Assembly (NCBI GenBank): GCA_000149265.1
Contig: CH002905.1
Coordinates: 799,250 to 863,249, forward strand
DNA length: 64,000 nt
Reading direction: 5' to 3'
DNA from: Ciona savignyi
Lineage: Eukaryota; Chordata; Ascidiacea; Phlebobranchia; Cionidae
The notes under the pieces were generated by a model, which was not told the DNA's origin, made no database searches, and saw only the letters and a list, made by a program, of their open reading frames with translations. Below are positions 21,461 to 33,290 of the stretch, piece after piece. Each line of letters begins with the position of its first letter. The first letter of the stretch is position 1. The position numbers and the translations under genes were made by a program.

Positions 21461-23653
21461 ATGGGACACATATTGTTTTTGTCCGTTTTTTTTTTTTTTC
21501 GTCAAAGGTTTGACAGTCATGGCTTGTGGCTCCGACATCTACCAGAAGGAGTTATGAAATCGCAATAAAACTTTTGACATTTGTTAGTGCACATAGTCTA
21601 GATATGCAGAAACCAAAATTTTGGGTAATTTACTTTGGGGAATTCCCCTGACAGGTGAAAAACCAAAATGGTACTTTTTTTAAAAAAGGTACATTTTTTG
21701 GCCATAGCGATTGATCGGCTACTCCAATTTTAATTAGATTTGGTAAATTGTAAGAACATTAGCCAATGATACAAACTTTAAAAGATATCAAAAAATTACC
21801 TAGGGAAATACCCTAAAAATACGATTTTGTTCTCAAATCATGATTGTGACAGTCATGGCTTGTGGCTCCTACATCTACCAGAAGGGATAATGTAATTGCA
21901 ATAAAACTTTGACATTTGTTAGCGAACATGGTCTAGATATGCAGAAACCAAAATTTTGTGTGATATACCCAGGGGAATTCCCCTGAGAGGTTAAATACCA
22001 AAACGGTATTTTTTTTAAAAAATTATTTTTTTTCGCATGGCGTTTACACGGCTACTCCAATTTTAATTTCAATTAGATTGGGTAAAATGTAAGAAAAACA
22101 TTAGCCAATGATATACCACTAAAGATAAATGAAAAAATTACCTAGGGAAATACCCTAAAAATAAAATTTTGTTCTCAAATCATGATTGTGACAGGCATGG
22201 CATGTGGCCCCGACATCTACTAGAAAAAGTAATGGAATCGCAATAAAACTTTTTCATTTGTTAGCGCACATGGTCTAGATGTGCAGAAACCAAAATTTTG
22301 GGTGATATACCCAGAGGAATTCCCCTGAGAGGTTAAATACCAAAACGGTAGTTTTTTCTAAAAAAATAGTTTTTTTGCGCATGGCGTTTAAACGGCTACT
22401 CCAATTTTAATTAGATTTGGTAAAATGTAAGAAAAACATTAGCCAATGATATAACACTAAAGAGAAATGAAAAAATTACCTAAGGAAATACCCGAAAAAA
22501 TAAGATTTTGTTCTCAAATTATGATTGTGACAGGCATGGCATGTGGCCCCGACATCTACTGGAAAAAGTCATGGAATTGCAATAAAATTTTGAAATTTGT
22601 TAGCGCACATAGTCTAGATATGCGGAAACCGAAATATCGGGTGATGAATCTAGGGGAATTCCCCTTAGACGTTAAAAACTAAAACGGTATTTTTTTCTAC
22701 AAAAATAGCCTTTTTTGGGCATAGCGCTTAAACGGATGCTTACACATTTGACCATCAGATTTGGCGGACATGTAAGCTGCACTTAGTCACTGACCTTTAA
22801 TACTCTAAAAAAAATCAAAAATCACATTACCTATGAAAATCACCCAACAAAATAGGATATGTTCTTCAAATCATGTTTATTACCAGGATTCCATGTCGCC
22901 CCGACATCTTCCAAAAGAAGTAATGAAATCGCAATGAAAATTGGACATTTGTAAGACAACATGGTCTACATATGCAGAAACCAAAAATTTAGGTAATGAA
23001 TCTAGGGGAATTCCCTCAAAACTTTTTTTTTATCAAATTATATTTTGTGGCCATAGCGCTTGAACGGCTGCTTTAATTTTATTAAAATTCAGTAAAATTT
23101 TAAAACATTAGACACTCTGTGCCAATTCAAAAAAGAAAACATTTACTTTAGGGTTAATTTCCATGAAAACGAAGTTATGCCTCCTGAATTATGATTGTGA
23201 CAGGCATGCTATATCGCACTGACATCTCCAACAAGAAGTCGACAAAACAGATTAAAACTTTAAGAATTGCTACATAACATGACTCACTTATGTAAAAACA
23301 GAAACTTATCTACTAAATCCAGGGGAATTCCCTAAAACAACGAAAAACTAAATCGGGCTGTTTTGGGAATTTAGCTTTATTTCACTACAGCGCTTGAAAA
23401 GAAGCTATAATTTAAAACATTTTCGGTGAAATGTTCATAAATTTAAGAGTTTTATTCTTTATTTAACTAAACATGGAATATAAGTTTGGTATGTTAACTA
23501 TGGGACACATGCGTTTATGCTTGCAGAAATAAAAACTACATACTCAGTGTATAAAATACAAATTGTGGTTAGGGACCCTGTAGCATGAATATAGGGTATA
23601 CAAAATGTGTTTTACAAATAGTGGTGGTTAAACACATGGTTGACACTCTCTAG
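21461..23653 (-). mobile_element. Family H element 5, minus orientation
   Basis: Starts with ATGGGACACATATTG and the poly-T block, then about five repeat units in reverse orientation (anchors CCCCGACATCTAC near 21535, 21870, 22210, 22550, 22900). It ends with the sub-terminal block and TTGACACTCTCTAG at 23653. It sits inside intron 3 of lectin-like copy A. Confidence 0.75.
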
Positions 23654-24980
23654 TGCTTTTGTCCGTTTTTTTTCGTTTTTTTTCGTCATAGGTTTGACAG
23701 GCATGGCTTGTGGCTTCGACATCTACCAGAAGGGCTGATGGAATTGCAATGAAACTTTAACATTTGTTAGCGCACATATGCAGAAACCAATATTTTGGGT
23801 AATTTAGCCAGGGGAATTCCCCTGGAAGGTGAAAAACCAAAATGGTATTTTTGTCTAAAAAATTAGCTTTTTTAAGCATAGGGATTGAACGTCAACTTCA
23901 ATTTTGGTTAGATTTGGTATAATGTAAGAACATTAGCAACTGATATAACACTTTAAAGAAATACAAAAAATATCCAGGGAAATACCCTAAAAAACAAGAT
24001 TTTGTTCTGATTCATGGTTGTGACAGGCGTGGCTTGTGGCTCCGACATCTATCAGAAGGGGTAATTATATCGCACTGAAAATTGGACATTTTTTAGACAA
24101 CATGGTTTAGATATGCAGAAACTAAAATTTTGGGTGATAAATTCAGGGAAATTCCCCTGGGGCGTTAAAAACCAAAACGCTACTTTTTTCTAAAAAAATG
24201 CTTTTTTGGGGCATAGCGCTTAAACGGCTGTTACAATTTGTATCAAATTCGGTGGAATGTAAGTGCATTAGTCACTGATTTAACAATTGGAAAAAATAAT
24301 GAAATTACCTAGGGAAATACCCCAAAAAATAGGATATGGTCTCAAATCATGATTGTGACAAGCATGCCATGTCGCCCCGACATCTACCAAAAGGAGTAAT
24401 GAAATCGCAATGAAAATTGGACATTTGTAAGATAACATGGTCTAAATGTGCAGAAATCAAAAATTTGGGTAATGAATCTAGGAGAATTCCCATCTGACGT
24501 TAAAAAACCAAAACATTTTTTTTCTAATAAATTCGATTTTGTGGCCATAGCGCTTGAACGGCTGCTCTATTTTATAAAAAAAAATGGTAAAATGTTAAAA
24601 CATTAGACATTCTGTGCCAATTAAATAAAGAAAACATTTACTGAGGTTAATTTTCATGAAAACGAAGATATGTTCCTGAATTATGATTGTGACAGGCATG
24701 CCATATCGCACTGACATCTCCAACAAGAAGTCGACAAATCAGATTAAAACTTTAAGAATTGCTACATAACATGACTCACTTATGTAAAAACAGAAACTTA
24801 TCTATTAAACCCAGGGAAATTCCCTGAAACAATGAAAAACTAAATCGGACTATTTGGGAATTTAGCTTTATTTCACTACAGCGCTTGAAAAGAAGCTTTA
24901 ATTTAAAACAATTTTGGTGAAATGTTCGTAAATTTAGGACGTTTATTCTTTATTTAACTTAATATTGATAATGTGTTTGG
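23654..24980 (-). mobile_element. Family H element 6, first part, split by a BEL insertion
   Basis: Begins directly after element 5 with the TTTTGTCCG and poly-T block and holds about four repeat units. It stops at GTGTTTGG where the BEL/Pao LTR begins. The rest, starting TTGGTATGTTAACTATGGGA, resumes at 31823 and ends CACTCTCTAG at 31990. Element 5 carries the same text unbroken near 23482, giving the empty site. Confidence 0.8.
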
Positions 24981-25449
24981 TGTAGATTCTTTTTTGTGGG
25001 CGACCTGCACTCCGCCCAGAATCACACTAGTGGTTGCGTTGATTACTATCAACGCGAATGTCACTCGTTAATCAGCCAAACGCGCACGATTCTTTTACGG
25101 TCTTTAATGGCGGTTTTCTATAAATAAAATAAATACAATCAAATTATTGTCAGTAAATCAGTACTTAAAGAATAACATGGAAAACTTACCAACTGATTAG
25201 CTTGCAGGTAAGTACAGTTAGGTTCGGTAGAAAATATCATTTAGGTTCAGTATAAACGTTTCGTTACTATAGCAAATTCAGTACTAACACAATAAAAAGA
25301 AGGAAATGAGGAATCGAGGCAATAAATAAAGGCGTGTTGTGACGTCACGACCTTGTGGGATGACCGATCTATTATCAGGGGCAAACAAGGACGGCGCACC
25401 ATCAGCATCAAACGATGTGAAATTAAAAGGGAACTATAGAGATGTTACA
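24981..25449 (-). repeat. 3' LTR of the BEL/Pao element
   Basis: Plus-strand text runs TGTAGATTC to GATGTTACA. It matches the other LTR except for an extra T in GTGGTTGCG, T for C in AAATTATTGTC, and an extra G in AACATGGAAA. Confidence 0.95.
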
Positions 25450-25554
25450 TTCCCCCCGACAAATATACAACGCATATATTTACAATAAACAACAAAAACA
25501 TCGACGTAAGTTCACGAAATAGAACCACAAGGTTAAATACATCAGTTATTCATA

Positions 25555-27901
25555 CTAAGGCATTTTCTGCGCAATCAAACATAATTTTGCGATCGGGCGT
25601 TTAAAGACACCATTTTTCGTCTTCACAGAAACAGTACGCACCGCGCCATGTTTGTCGGCGTAAGTGTCCACTACACGACCGAGTGTCCATTTTGCTCGTG
25701 GCTGAGACTCGTCCACCAACAATACTATGTCATCGTTCTGGATATTCGATCGCTTCTGCACCCACTTCTGTCGTTCTATCAGATGAGGCAAAAAATCTGA
25801 CAGCCAACGTTTCCAAAACACGTTGGCCAGGTGTTGTACATGCGCCCATCGACGACGAGCGTAGCAATCCTTATCGTCGAAAAGTCCGGGAGCTTGATTA
25901 GGTGAACCACGTAATATCAGTAAATGGTTCGGCGTCAGCACCTCGTCATTTCGAACATCTATGGTCACTGGAACAAGAGGTCTCGAATTAAGGATCGATT
26001 CTACTTCGACGAACAAGGTCTGACGTGTTTCGTCAGTAAGAACGGTCTTCGGTGATTGTAGGGAAGAGAGCACTCGGCGTACCGACCGTATAATTCTCTC
26101 CCATGCTCCGCCCATATGGCTAGCTGCAGGAGGGTTAAATGACCACGAAATTTCTTTCTGGCGTAAATGTTCCGCAATGTGCTGGTGGTTCCACTTCTTT
26201 ATTGATGATCTAAGGATTTTCGCAGCACCAACAAAATTAGTGCCATTGTCACTGTAAATGTGTTCCGGTTTTCCTCTCCGTCCAGTAAATCGTCGCAACG
26301 CGTTCAAAAATGAATCTGTAGAAAGGTCACAAGCCACCTCAAGATGCACGGCTCTCATCGTAAGGCAAGTGAACAGGCAGCCGTATCTTTTTATCTGACT
26401 ACGTCCTTGTTTTACATAGAAAGGACCAAAGTAATCTATTCCGACGCTACTGAACGCAGGTTTGTCGGACTGCAGGCGACAAGCAGGCAGATCGGCCATC
26501 ATTTGACTTGAAGGAGTTGTACGTCTTCTTTCACAGGGTAAACACCTTGTTAATACGCGTCGCACTGCGACTCCTATCTTCAGTATCCAGTAGGTCCTTC
26601 TCAGGGAAGAAATCGTGTGTCCAGATCCAGAGTGTCCGACAAGCTCGTGGTGTTCAGTGATTACCAGTTCTGTAATATTGGAATGACAGGGGAGTATTAT
26701 AGGGTGTTTTATATCATAGTCAACAGTGGCCCTCTCTATGCGTCCACCAACGCGAAGAAGGTTTTCTTTCATAAATGGGTTAAGTCTCAAGAGAGCCCGC
26801 GTACACTCATTCTTCTTCGCTTGTTGTCCTGTCATCAAACTTGCGATAATCGGTCCAAAGTGTTTACGTTGCTCGTACTTTATCAGTTGCAGACCGGCAA
26901 ATTTCATTTCTTCCACGGTAAGAGGCCTACTTGATACAGCCTCCCGATCTTGATTCACTCTTTGGCGCAAATACTCCTTGTATCTGAGCAACCATGCCGT
27001 GGCTTTCTTTAGTCGGTACCATGACGAGTAGTAGTTAATTAATCTATCCGTTGTCGGTTCAGTTTCGTTCATTGCCGTTTGACCGGGAATTAACAAGTTC
27101 ACACTGACATCTTGCCGCTTGACAGGTAAAAAATCATCCGGTACTTCCGGGAGTGTAACGGGACACTTGGGCCACGTATCTTCTGTACTCCAGAGAAATT
27201 GAGGTCCATTAAGCCAACGTCCAGAAAGAGCATCTGGGTCAAGACCACGAGTAGCGTCGTCCGCCGGGTTCAATTGTGTCGGTACGTGTTTCCATCTCTT
27301 AATGTCGGTATGTCGTTCGATTTCAGCTATGCGGTTTGCCACGAATGTAGGGAACCTTTTCGTGGAGTTGAATAGCGTCTGAAGTACCGCTGTTGAATCG
27401 GTCCAGAAAGTTGATTGACAGTCACTTAACTTCAATTCTCTTCTAGCAACCTGGTCATTTCTTACGGCAAGCACAGCGGCAGTCAGTTCCAATCGCGGGA
27501 CGGACATGGTGCTGGTCGGTGCCACTCTTGCTTTTCCAAATAAAAAGGCACAATGTACATTACCGTTATCATCTGTACTTCGGAGATAAGACACCGACGC
27601 TGTAAGCTCGCAGGTTGAAGCATCTGCAAAATGGTGTAGTTCGATAATAACTACGTTTCCAAACTCAGAAGGGCGAAAACAGCGACTAATTCTAACGTCT
27701 TCCAGCCCCGGAAGAACGTCAAGCCACGACTTCCACTCGTCTGCTTCACTTTGCAAAACCGGTTCGTCCCAATCGAGTCCGCGCTTGCAAAGTTTCTGCC
27801 ACAGAAGTCTTCCCTTTATTACAACCGGTGCTGCAAACCCCAAAGGATCGTAAATGGAACTGACCACAGAGAGTATCCCTCTCTTGGTCACGGGGCTCTT
27901 C
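25555..27901 (-). CDS. BEL/Pao pol, downstream part: RNase H, integrase, C-terminal module
   Basis: Continues the polyprotein in the frame after the frameshift. In order on the minus strand it has KRGILSVVSSIYDPLGF (end of RT and connection), an RNase H region (HHFADAST, FWTDSTAV, NPADDATRG), the integrase HHCC finger (HHELVGHSG, CLPCERRR), and the DDE core (DYFGPFYV, IYSDNGTNFVG, HMGGAWERIIRS with the Glu of VEVESILNSRP downstream). A C-terminal module ends KRPIAKLCLIAQ. RNase H removes the RNA strand and integrase inserts the cDNA. There are no internal stops. The open frame formally extends to 27975, but the part above 27907 is out of frame with RT. Confidence 0.9.
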
Positions 27902-30900
27902 TTTTTTAACGACGGTATATGTGAATTTATCACAGGATACCAACCATTGTACTCCGAGCACACGCTCATCCACACAATCGTCGATTTTCATCGTCTTAAC
28001 ATTCTTTGCTCTATCCTGTTCGGGAATCGAATCCAAGACCTCCTGGTTGTTGGTTAGCCATTTCGTGCGGCGAAACCCGGCTTGCGAAAGTAGGTCCCGC
28101 AGCTGTGCTCCGAGTCGTACTGCTTCGTTCACATCGCAAGCTGAGATCAAACAATCATCAACATAAAAGTTGTTGGTTACCACTTCCGAGACGACGTCGT
28201 CATAAAGGTGACCAAACTGGATGGCTGTTTGTCTCAAGCAAAACGCCGCACAGCTCGGTGACGACGTTGCGCCGAATAAGTGCACCAACATCTCGTGCAC
28301 TAATGGCTTTGACTTCAAATTACCGTCCTTCCACCAGAGAAAGCTCAGCGTCTTTCGATCCTTGGGTTCCACCCTCACTTGGTGGAACATCGCTTCGACA
28401 TCTGCTACCAAAGCGACTTGGTGTATGCGGAAACGCATTAGCACGCCCACAAGGCTATTCATGAGGTCTGGGCCTTGCAGTAAAACATCATTAAGCGCAA
28501 GCCCTTTGTGTTTCGCTGCGCAGTCGAACACTACCCGTACCTTACCAGGTTTCCGCGGGTGCATCACAGGATGGTGAGGTATAAACCATCTGTAGTTGAA
28601 CGCATTCAGTTCGTTTGTGGTCACTTCACGAGCGTAGTCATTGTCAATGTAGGTTTGCATCGAGGCCATGTACTTTTTTCGTAAGTCATCGTCCTTTTGA
28701 AGTCGTCGTTTCAAGCCGATGGACCTTTTCATCATGTCGTGAGCCACACGATCTTCTCTTGACGCAGGATTCTCTAGAACGGCAGTCGCATCGCCAAAGT
28801 CCATTATTTGTCTTGAAAGACGATCTGTAGTAATGGCAGCGAGATTATTGTAGATTGTAGTTGATCGGGGCGACACACACGACGGCCCCATCAATGACCA
28901 TCCTAAAGGGGTTTTCCAGGCAACAGGTTCATCCTGTTTCCCCTTTAAAATGCGCTCTACACACAGAGCCTCTGGTACATTAATACCAATCAGTAGCGTG
29001 ACTGTCCCACCAGCCACATGCGGGAATTCCAATCCCTTTAAATGAGACATGTCATTTATCTTCTTCTTATCAGGTATCACATTCGGTTGAACTGGAATTC
29101 GATCTACGGATACCACGTTCCGTAGGTGGATTTCGGTATTGTCATCTAGCGAACATACAGTGAAATTTGTGATCATTCCATTGTAGGACGACTGATTACA
29201 CAGTGTCGTCATCTGAATCTGTTTTCGAACGCCTGTTAATCCCAGGGCGTTCACCAAGGTCTGGCTGCAAAACGTGGCTGTAGAACCGGTATCGAGAAAT
29301 GCGTAGGTGCATACTTCGCGACCTTGGAATCGAACCTTCACGGGTACTACGCACAGGTAGATATCTTGGGGTTCGAAGGCTTCGTCATTTTCCAGCTTCT
29401 CCGAGAGCATGGACGAACACGACATCGTGTGCTTTATCGGAGTCTCATTATTTGTCACCTTTTTGTCGTTGGTTATTCCGGCATGCAACATTGTATGGTG
29501 ATAGGGGCTCCTGCATTCACCACATTCTTCCGTCGACGAGCAGTCTATCACACGGTGGCCGTGGCATAGGCATCTGAAACACAGGCCTTTGTTCAATGCG
29601 TATTCGCGACGCTCGCGAGTTCTCTTTGACCTAAATGTGTTACACTGGGGCAAGCTGTGTCTCTTAAAGCACAAAATGCACATTTCACCTCGGGAATTCG
29701 GGAGCACGTGTGGTTTAGTCTCAGATACAGTGCTGCATGTTGCAACTCTCAGTTTCCTTCCACCTCTAGAACCCATCTTCACATTGTCGGCACGGCGATA
29801 AAGGCTTTCACCGTACAGTGAATTCCATATGTTAGAGTGGCGCGAAACGAATGCCACAAGATCTAAAAATCCAGCTTCTCGTTTATTTTCTTCAAAAACA
29901 ATTACTGACCACTCTATCCACTTCGCTTGCAGATTGTCAGGTAACTTTTGAAGAATCGGTAGAAGACAATGCAAGGAATTAAAACCGGCGTATTCGCCAA
30001 CGTCTGCCAGGGCACTTCGGCACCTTTGCAATAGTATGTTCAGTTTCAGTAGGCCACTCGGATCTCTTTCCCCGACTTCCGGCGTCTTCGATAGCAATTT
30101 TGCACATGCTGCTGAAATAATGTGGGGACGACCGTACAATTGCCACAACTGTTCTCGTGCCAGGTTGTAACCGCCAACCGGGTCTTTACTAAAGTGCGAT
30201 AGCTGACGTCGCACATCGGGTTCGCATTGTTGTAGCAGGTAAGTCAATCTTGCCGAGTCCGACCGTACGTGAGCCATTACATGTGTCTCAAAGTTGCGAA
30301 TAAATTCGTGATAATCAAGCGGGTCGCCGTTAAACTTCATTAATTCCGGACGGGGAGGGAGAGTCCTATCACCCCAATAGTGAATCTGTTCATATCGTTC
30401 GGGAGATACGGTTCTCTGAACACGGTTCTTTCCGTCGTAACGTGGAGACGCGCGTGCTTCAGGCTTGTACTCCTGTTGCGCCGGGTTCGGTTGCGATATA
30501 CTTTCGAATCGATTACAATTTACCGATAATTTATCGAATGTAGAAAAAGGCACTGGCAGGACATTTTTAGAGGTTTCGTTAAGTATGCGAGTCGAAATAT
30601 GCTTTCGGTTATCGGTAATGTTCGGGTTTCCTACCGTATCGGTTTGCTCGTGTGAACTGTTGGGCATGGTCAGCAGGTTGGGAGACTGTTCATTAGTACA
30701 TTGTTCATTCCAAGCTCGTAACTCCAGTTCTGCCATCTCCGCATTCCGTCTAGATTCTCGTCGAGCTTCCTCGGCTTTCCGTATAGATTCTCGTCGAGCT
30801 TCCTCGGCTTTCCGTTCGGCCGCTTCTTGGGCCGCAGCAATCTTTTCCTTTTCTCGCTGGTGGACCTGTAAAACTTCTAGGCGAGCTTTCTGTGCTCGAA

Positions 30901-31297
30901 CATAAGCTTCACGTCGTTTCACGCTCGACCGAGAACTGCGTAGTGAGCTTGCACTATCGCTGATGGTATACAACCTGTCAGGACTCTTTGGGGATATTGC
31001 CGATTTATCAGACAATGCGTCATTTATTTGAAACCAATCTCCAATACGGGTATCAAATTCTACTTTGCATTGCACTATACCTTTTAGAGGTTGATGGCCT
31101 TCAGAGTTTAATTCTTCTGGTGTGAATGCTTCAGAGGCAAGGGAGAGAAGTCTTTGGTAAAGGTCATCTATTACCGATACCAACTTCTTCAGCTCGGAAG
31201 CGGATCCTGGATCAATCATCAAGCACTCTGCTAAAATGTATTTCTTGCGAAGGTTAGCTTCCACAACATCAAACTCTTTTAAATTGTCTGACGCCAT
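27902..31297 (-). CDS. BEL/Pao gag, protease and reverse transcriptase
   Basis: Starts at the ATG at 31297 on the minus strand (MASDN). The N-terminal gag has a long charged coiled-coil-like stretch (KAEEARRESIRKAEEARRES). A DUF1759-type capsid region follows (LMKFNGDPLDYHEFIRNFE), then zinc knuckles (CILCFKRHSLPQC; CFRCLCHGH). The aspartic protease motif is AFLDTGSTATFC. RT carries VVFDCAAKHKG, LVADVEAMFHQVRV, SSPSCAAFCLRQ and the catalytic FYVDDC. Gag packages RNA, protease cleaves the polyprotein and RT copies it. The frame runs on to 27746, but after the A-run at 27902-27907 it no longer matches its relatives, so the domain order breaks there. Confidence 0.92.
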
Positions 31298-31355
31298 GAT
31301 CGTTTCAATATTGTTAGGTTCAGCAAACTGACCAAGAGTCAGTTGAAAACTTTAA

Positions 31356-31822
31356 TGTAGATTCTTTTTTGTGGGCGACCTGCACTCCGCCCAGAATCAC
31401 ACTAGTGGTGCGTTGATTACTATCAACGCGAATGTCACTCGTTAATCAGCCAAACGCGCACGATTCTTTTACGGTCTTTAATGGCGGTTTTCTATAAATA
31501 AAATAAATACAATCAAATTACTGTCAGTAAATCAGTACTTAAAGAATAACATGAAAACTTACCAACTGATTAGCTTGCAGGTAAGTACAGTTAGGTTCGG
31601 TAGAAAATATCATTTAGGTTCAGTATAAACGTTTCGTTACTATAGCAAATTCAGTACTAACACAATAAAAAGAAGGAAATGAGGAATCGAGGCAATAAAT
31701 AAAGGCGTGTTGTGACGTCACGACCTTGTGGGATGACCGATCTATTATCAGGGGCAAACAAGGACGGCGCACCATCAGCATCAAACGATGTGAAATTAAA
31801 AGGGAACTATAGAGATGTTACA
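31356..31822 (-). repeat. 5' LTR of the BEL/Pao element
   Basis: Same TGTAGATTC to GATGTTACA limits as the other LTR and 467 bp long. It is followed on the plus strand by TTGG and the remainder of family H element 6. Confidence 0.95.
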
Positions 31823-31990
31823 TTGGTATGTTAACTATGGGACCCATGCGTTTATGCTTGCAGAAACAAAAACTACATACTCAGTGTATAAAATACAAAT
31901 TATGGTTAGGGTCCCTGTAGCATGAATATATGGTATACAACATGTGTTTTACAAATAGTGATGTTTAAACACGTGGTTGACACTCTCTAG
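31823..31990 (-). mobile_element. Family H element 6, second part
   Basis: The sub-terminal block (GCGTTTATGCTTGCAGAAAC, ACATACTCAGTGTATAAAA) and the end GTGGTTGACACTCTCTAG. It joins element 6 part one across the BEL insertion and ends inside the exon 4 region of lectin-like copy A. Confidence 0.8.
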
Positions 31991-32017
31991 TTGTATTTAA
32001 ATATTTGTATTTAATTC

Positions 32018-32090
32018 AAATATCGGAATGTGGAACCGTCAGCCCGATCTTAAAATATCATCACGCAGCCTTTGTGCAAAATCGTACTAA
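32018..32090 (+). pseudogene. Lectin-like copy A, end of exon 4
   Basis: Encodes NIGMWNRQPDLKISS, then LCAKSY and a stop, matching the C-terminus of copies C and E (GMRNRPPDV, NLCAKPY). The conserved Cys is the last cysteine of a C-type lectin fold. The first two thirds of exon 4 are absent, and 10.7 kb of nested elements separates this piece from exon 3 at 21255. The downstream flank 32091-32600 matches the flanks after copies C, D and E, so the boundary of the tandem unit is intact. Confidence 0.8.
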
Positions 32091-32824
32091 ACCACCGACA
32101 CCCATCCAACCGAGGGTACAATAATCTACGTTTTATTGATATTTTGCATTTGTTTATATATCTGCACATTTGAACGACATGAAGCGTTTATTTAATAAAT
32201 TCTAACGTAATTCGGATGTCCAATTATGACAAAATCTTATCTAAAAGTTCAGAACGTCAATTACGTGATAACCACAATTACTTCTAAAACTCATTTTGAC
32301 GATACATGTTTGTTTTTTTTGTTTGTTTTTTTAAATAATCCCGCCCCCACTTTCTTTGCTTTTCATTTGAAGTATGTGGCGTGATAAAGACCGTACTTAT
32401 AAGTCGCAAATCAAACTAGAGAGTGTCGACCATATGAAGGGAGTTCATTTCTGAAAGCAGAAACGGATGGGTCCCGGAGTTTACAAACCACACTTGTTTT
32501 GGGTTTTCAGTCAGATTTTTGTATATCTTTACCTTATTAGTTAACATTTCTCGCCTAGACACTAAACGCGGAGTAAAACTATGCCGAATCATCCACAGAT
32601 TTTCAGGTAACATTATGAAAGTTTGGTGTAGTACCTTTTACCTTTCGGTCTCTTTTGCAATAAGTGTTACACTAACCGTAAGAGAAAAAAAAAACTGTTT
32701 AGACTTATCTTAGCAGAGCTTACTCAAATTTAGTTTTATTTATCAATTCAGTATTATAAATATTTTACCACCTATTGTTTAGCAGGCCAGGTATGATATG
32801 TCTTAAAGTATTAACGACAATTGC

Positions 32825-33199
32825 ATGAATTTCTTTGGTATAATGGTCGTTGTCTGTGGTTCGAGAATTGCTTTGTCAGGTAAGGTTTATTGCAAATGTT
32901 TATTGTGATTGATTCCAACATTATACAGTTGTGTCTGCATCTCAACAAGGTCAAAATGTCTTGCAATCGTATTTAACATTGAAGAATGGGAATTCGTTGG
33001 CTATCTATAATGTGCTTGAATGCTGCACCCATTACGGCCAATGCAACAGTTACCACCTACCATGCATCTATGTCGGGAAAATGCAATGCAATAGTAATCG
33101 AAATCACTTGTTCTGGGTTTTGGATTGAAATATAAATAACTGACTAGTCCAGAGGTCGGTACGCCGCTATTGTTGTGAATTGGACATTGTATGTCGAAG
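32825..33199 (+). pseudogene. Lectin-like family, copy B (exons 1 and 2)
   Basis: Exon 1 at 32825-32879 encodes a signal peptide (MNFFGIMVVVCG, then IALS) with donor GTAAGG. Exon 2 at 32929-33199 starts VVSASQQGQNV but is 271 bp against 273 bp in copies C-E and carries stops (for example after GAAATA near 33132), so the frame is lost. Family H element 7 enters intron 2 at about 33291, and exons 3-4 are missing. The 5' flank (TCCACAGATTTTCAGG) is shared with the other copies. Confidence 0.8.
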
Positions 33200-33290
33200 G
33201 TTGCGTTTACCAACTGGATATATACAAACCTTGTTTTAGAAACATGGATATTAAAAATATTTAATCAACAATCTCATTTTAATACTAAAC

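Larger units (their letters stand above)
24981..31822 (-). mobile_element. Nearly intact BEL/Pao LTR retrotransposon
   Basis: A 6.84-kb element in minus orientation. The LTRs are 24981-25449 (469 bp) and 31356-31822 (467 bp), both with TG...CA ends, and the flanking duplication is TTGG (24977-24980 and 31823-31826). The polypurine tract GGGGGG plus AA lies next to the 3' LTR at 25450-25457. Gag-pol fills the interior apart from one frameshift. The LTRs differ by about two 1-bp indels and one substitution, so the insertion is very recent. No clear tRNA match was found for the primer-binding site beside the 5' LTR at 31338-31355. Confidence 0.92.

Noticed and set aside
27902..27907. Programmed ribosomal frameshifting at the A-run of the BEL element
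   Set aside because: The run is not in the phase needed for a classical A-AAA-AAG slip, and the decayed relative shows no frame change there; a length error or mutation is simpler.
28006..28464. Several long plus-strand frames opposite the BEL/Pao genes (also 11884-12333, 13175-13789, 30465-30905)
   Set aside because: Antisense shadows of a strongly coding minus strand; no protein features of their own.
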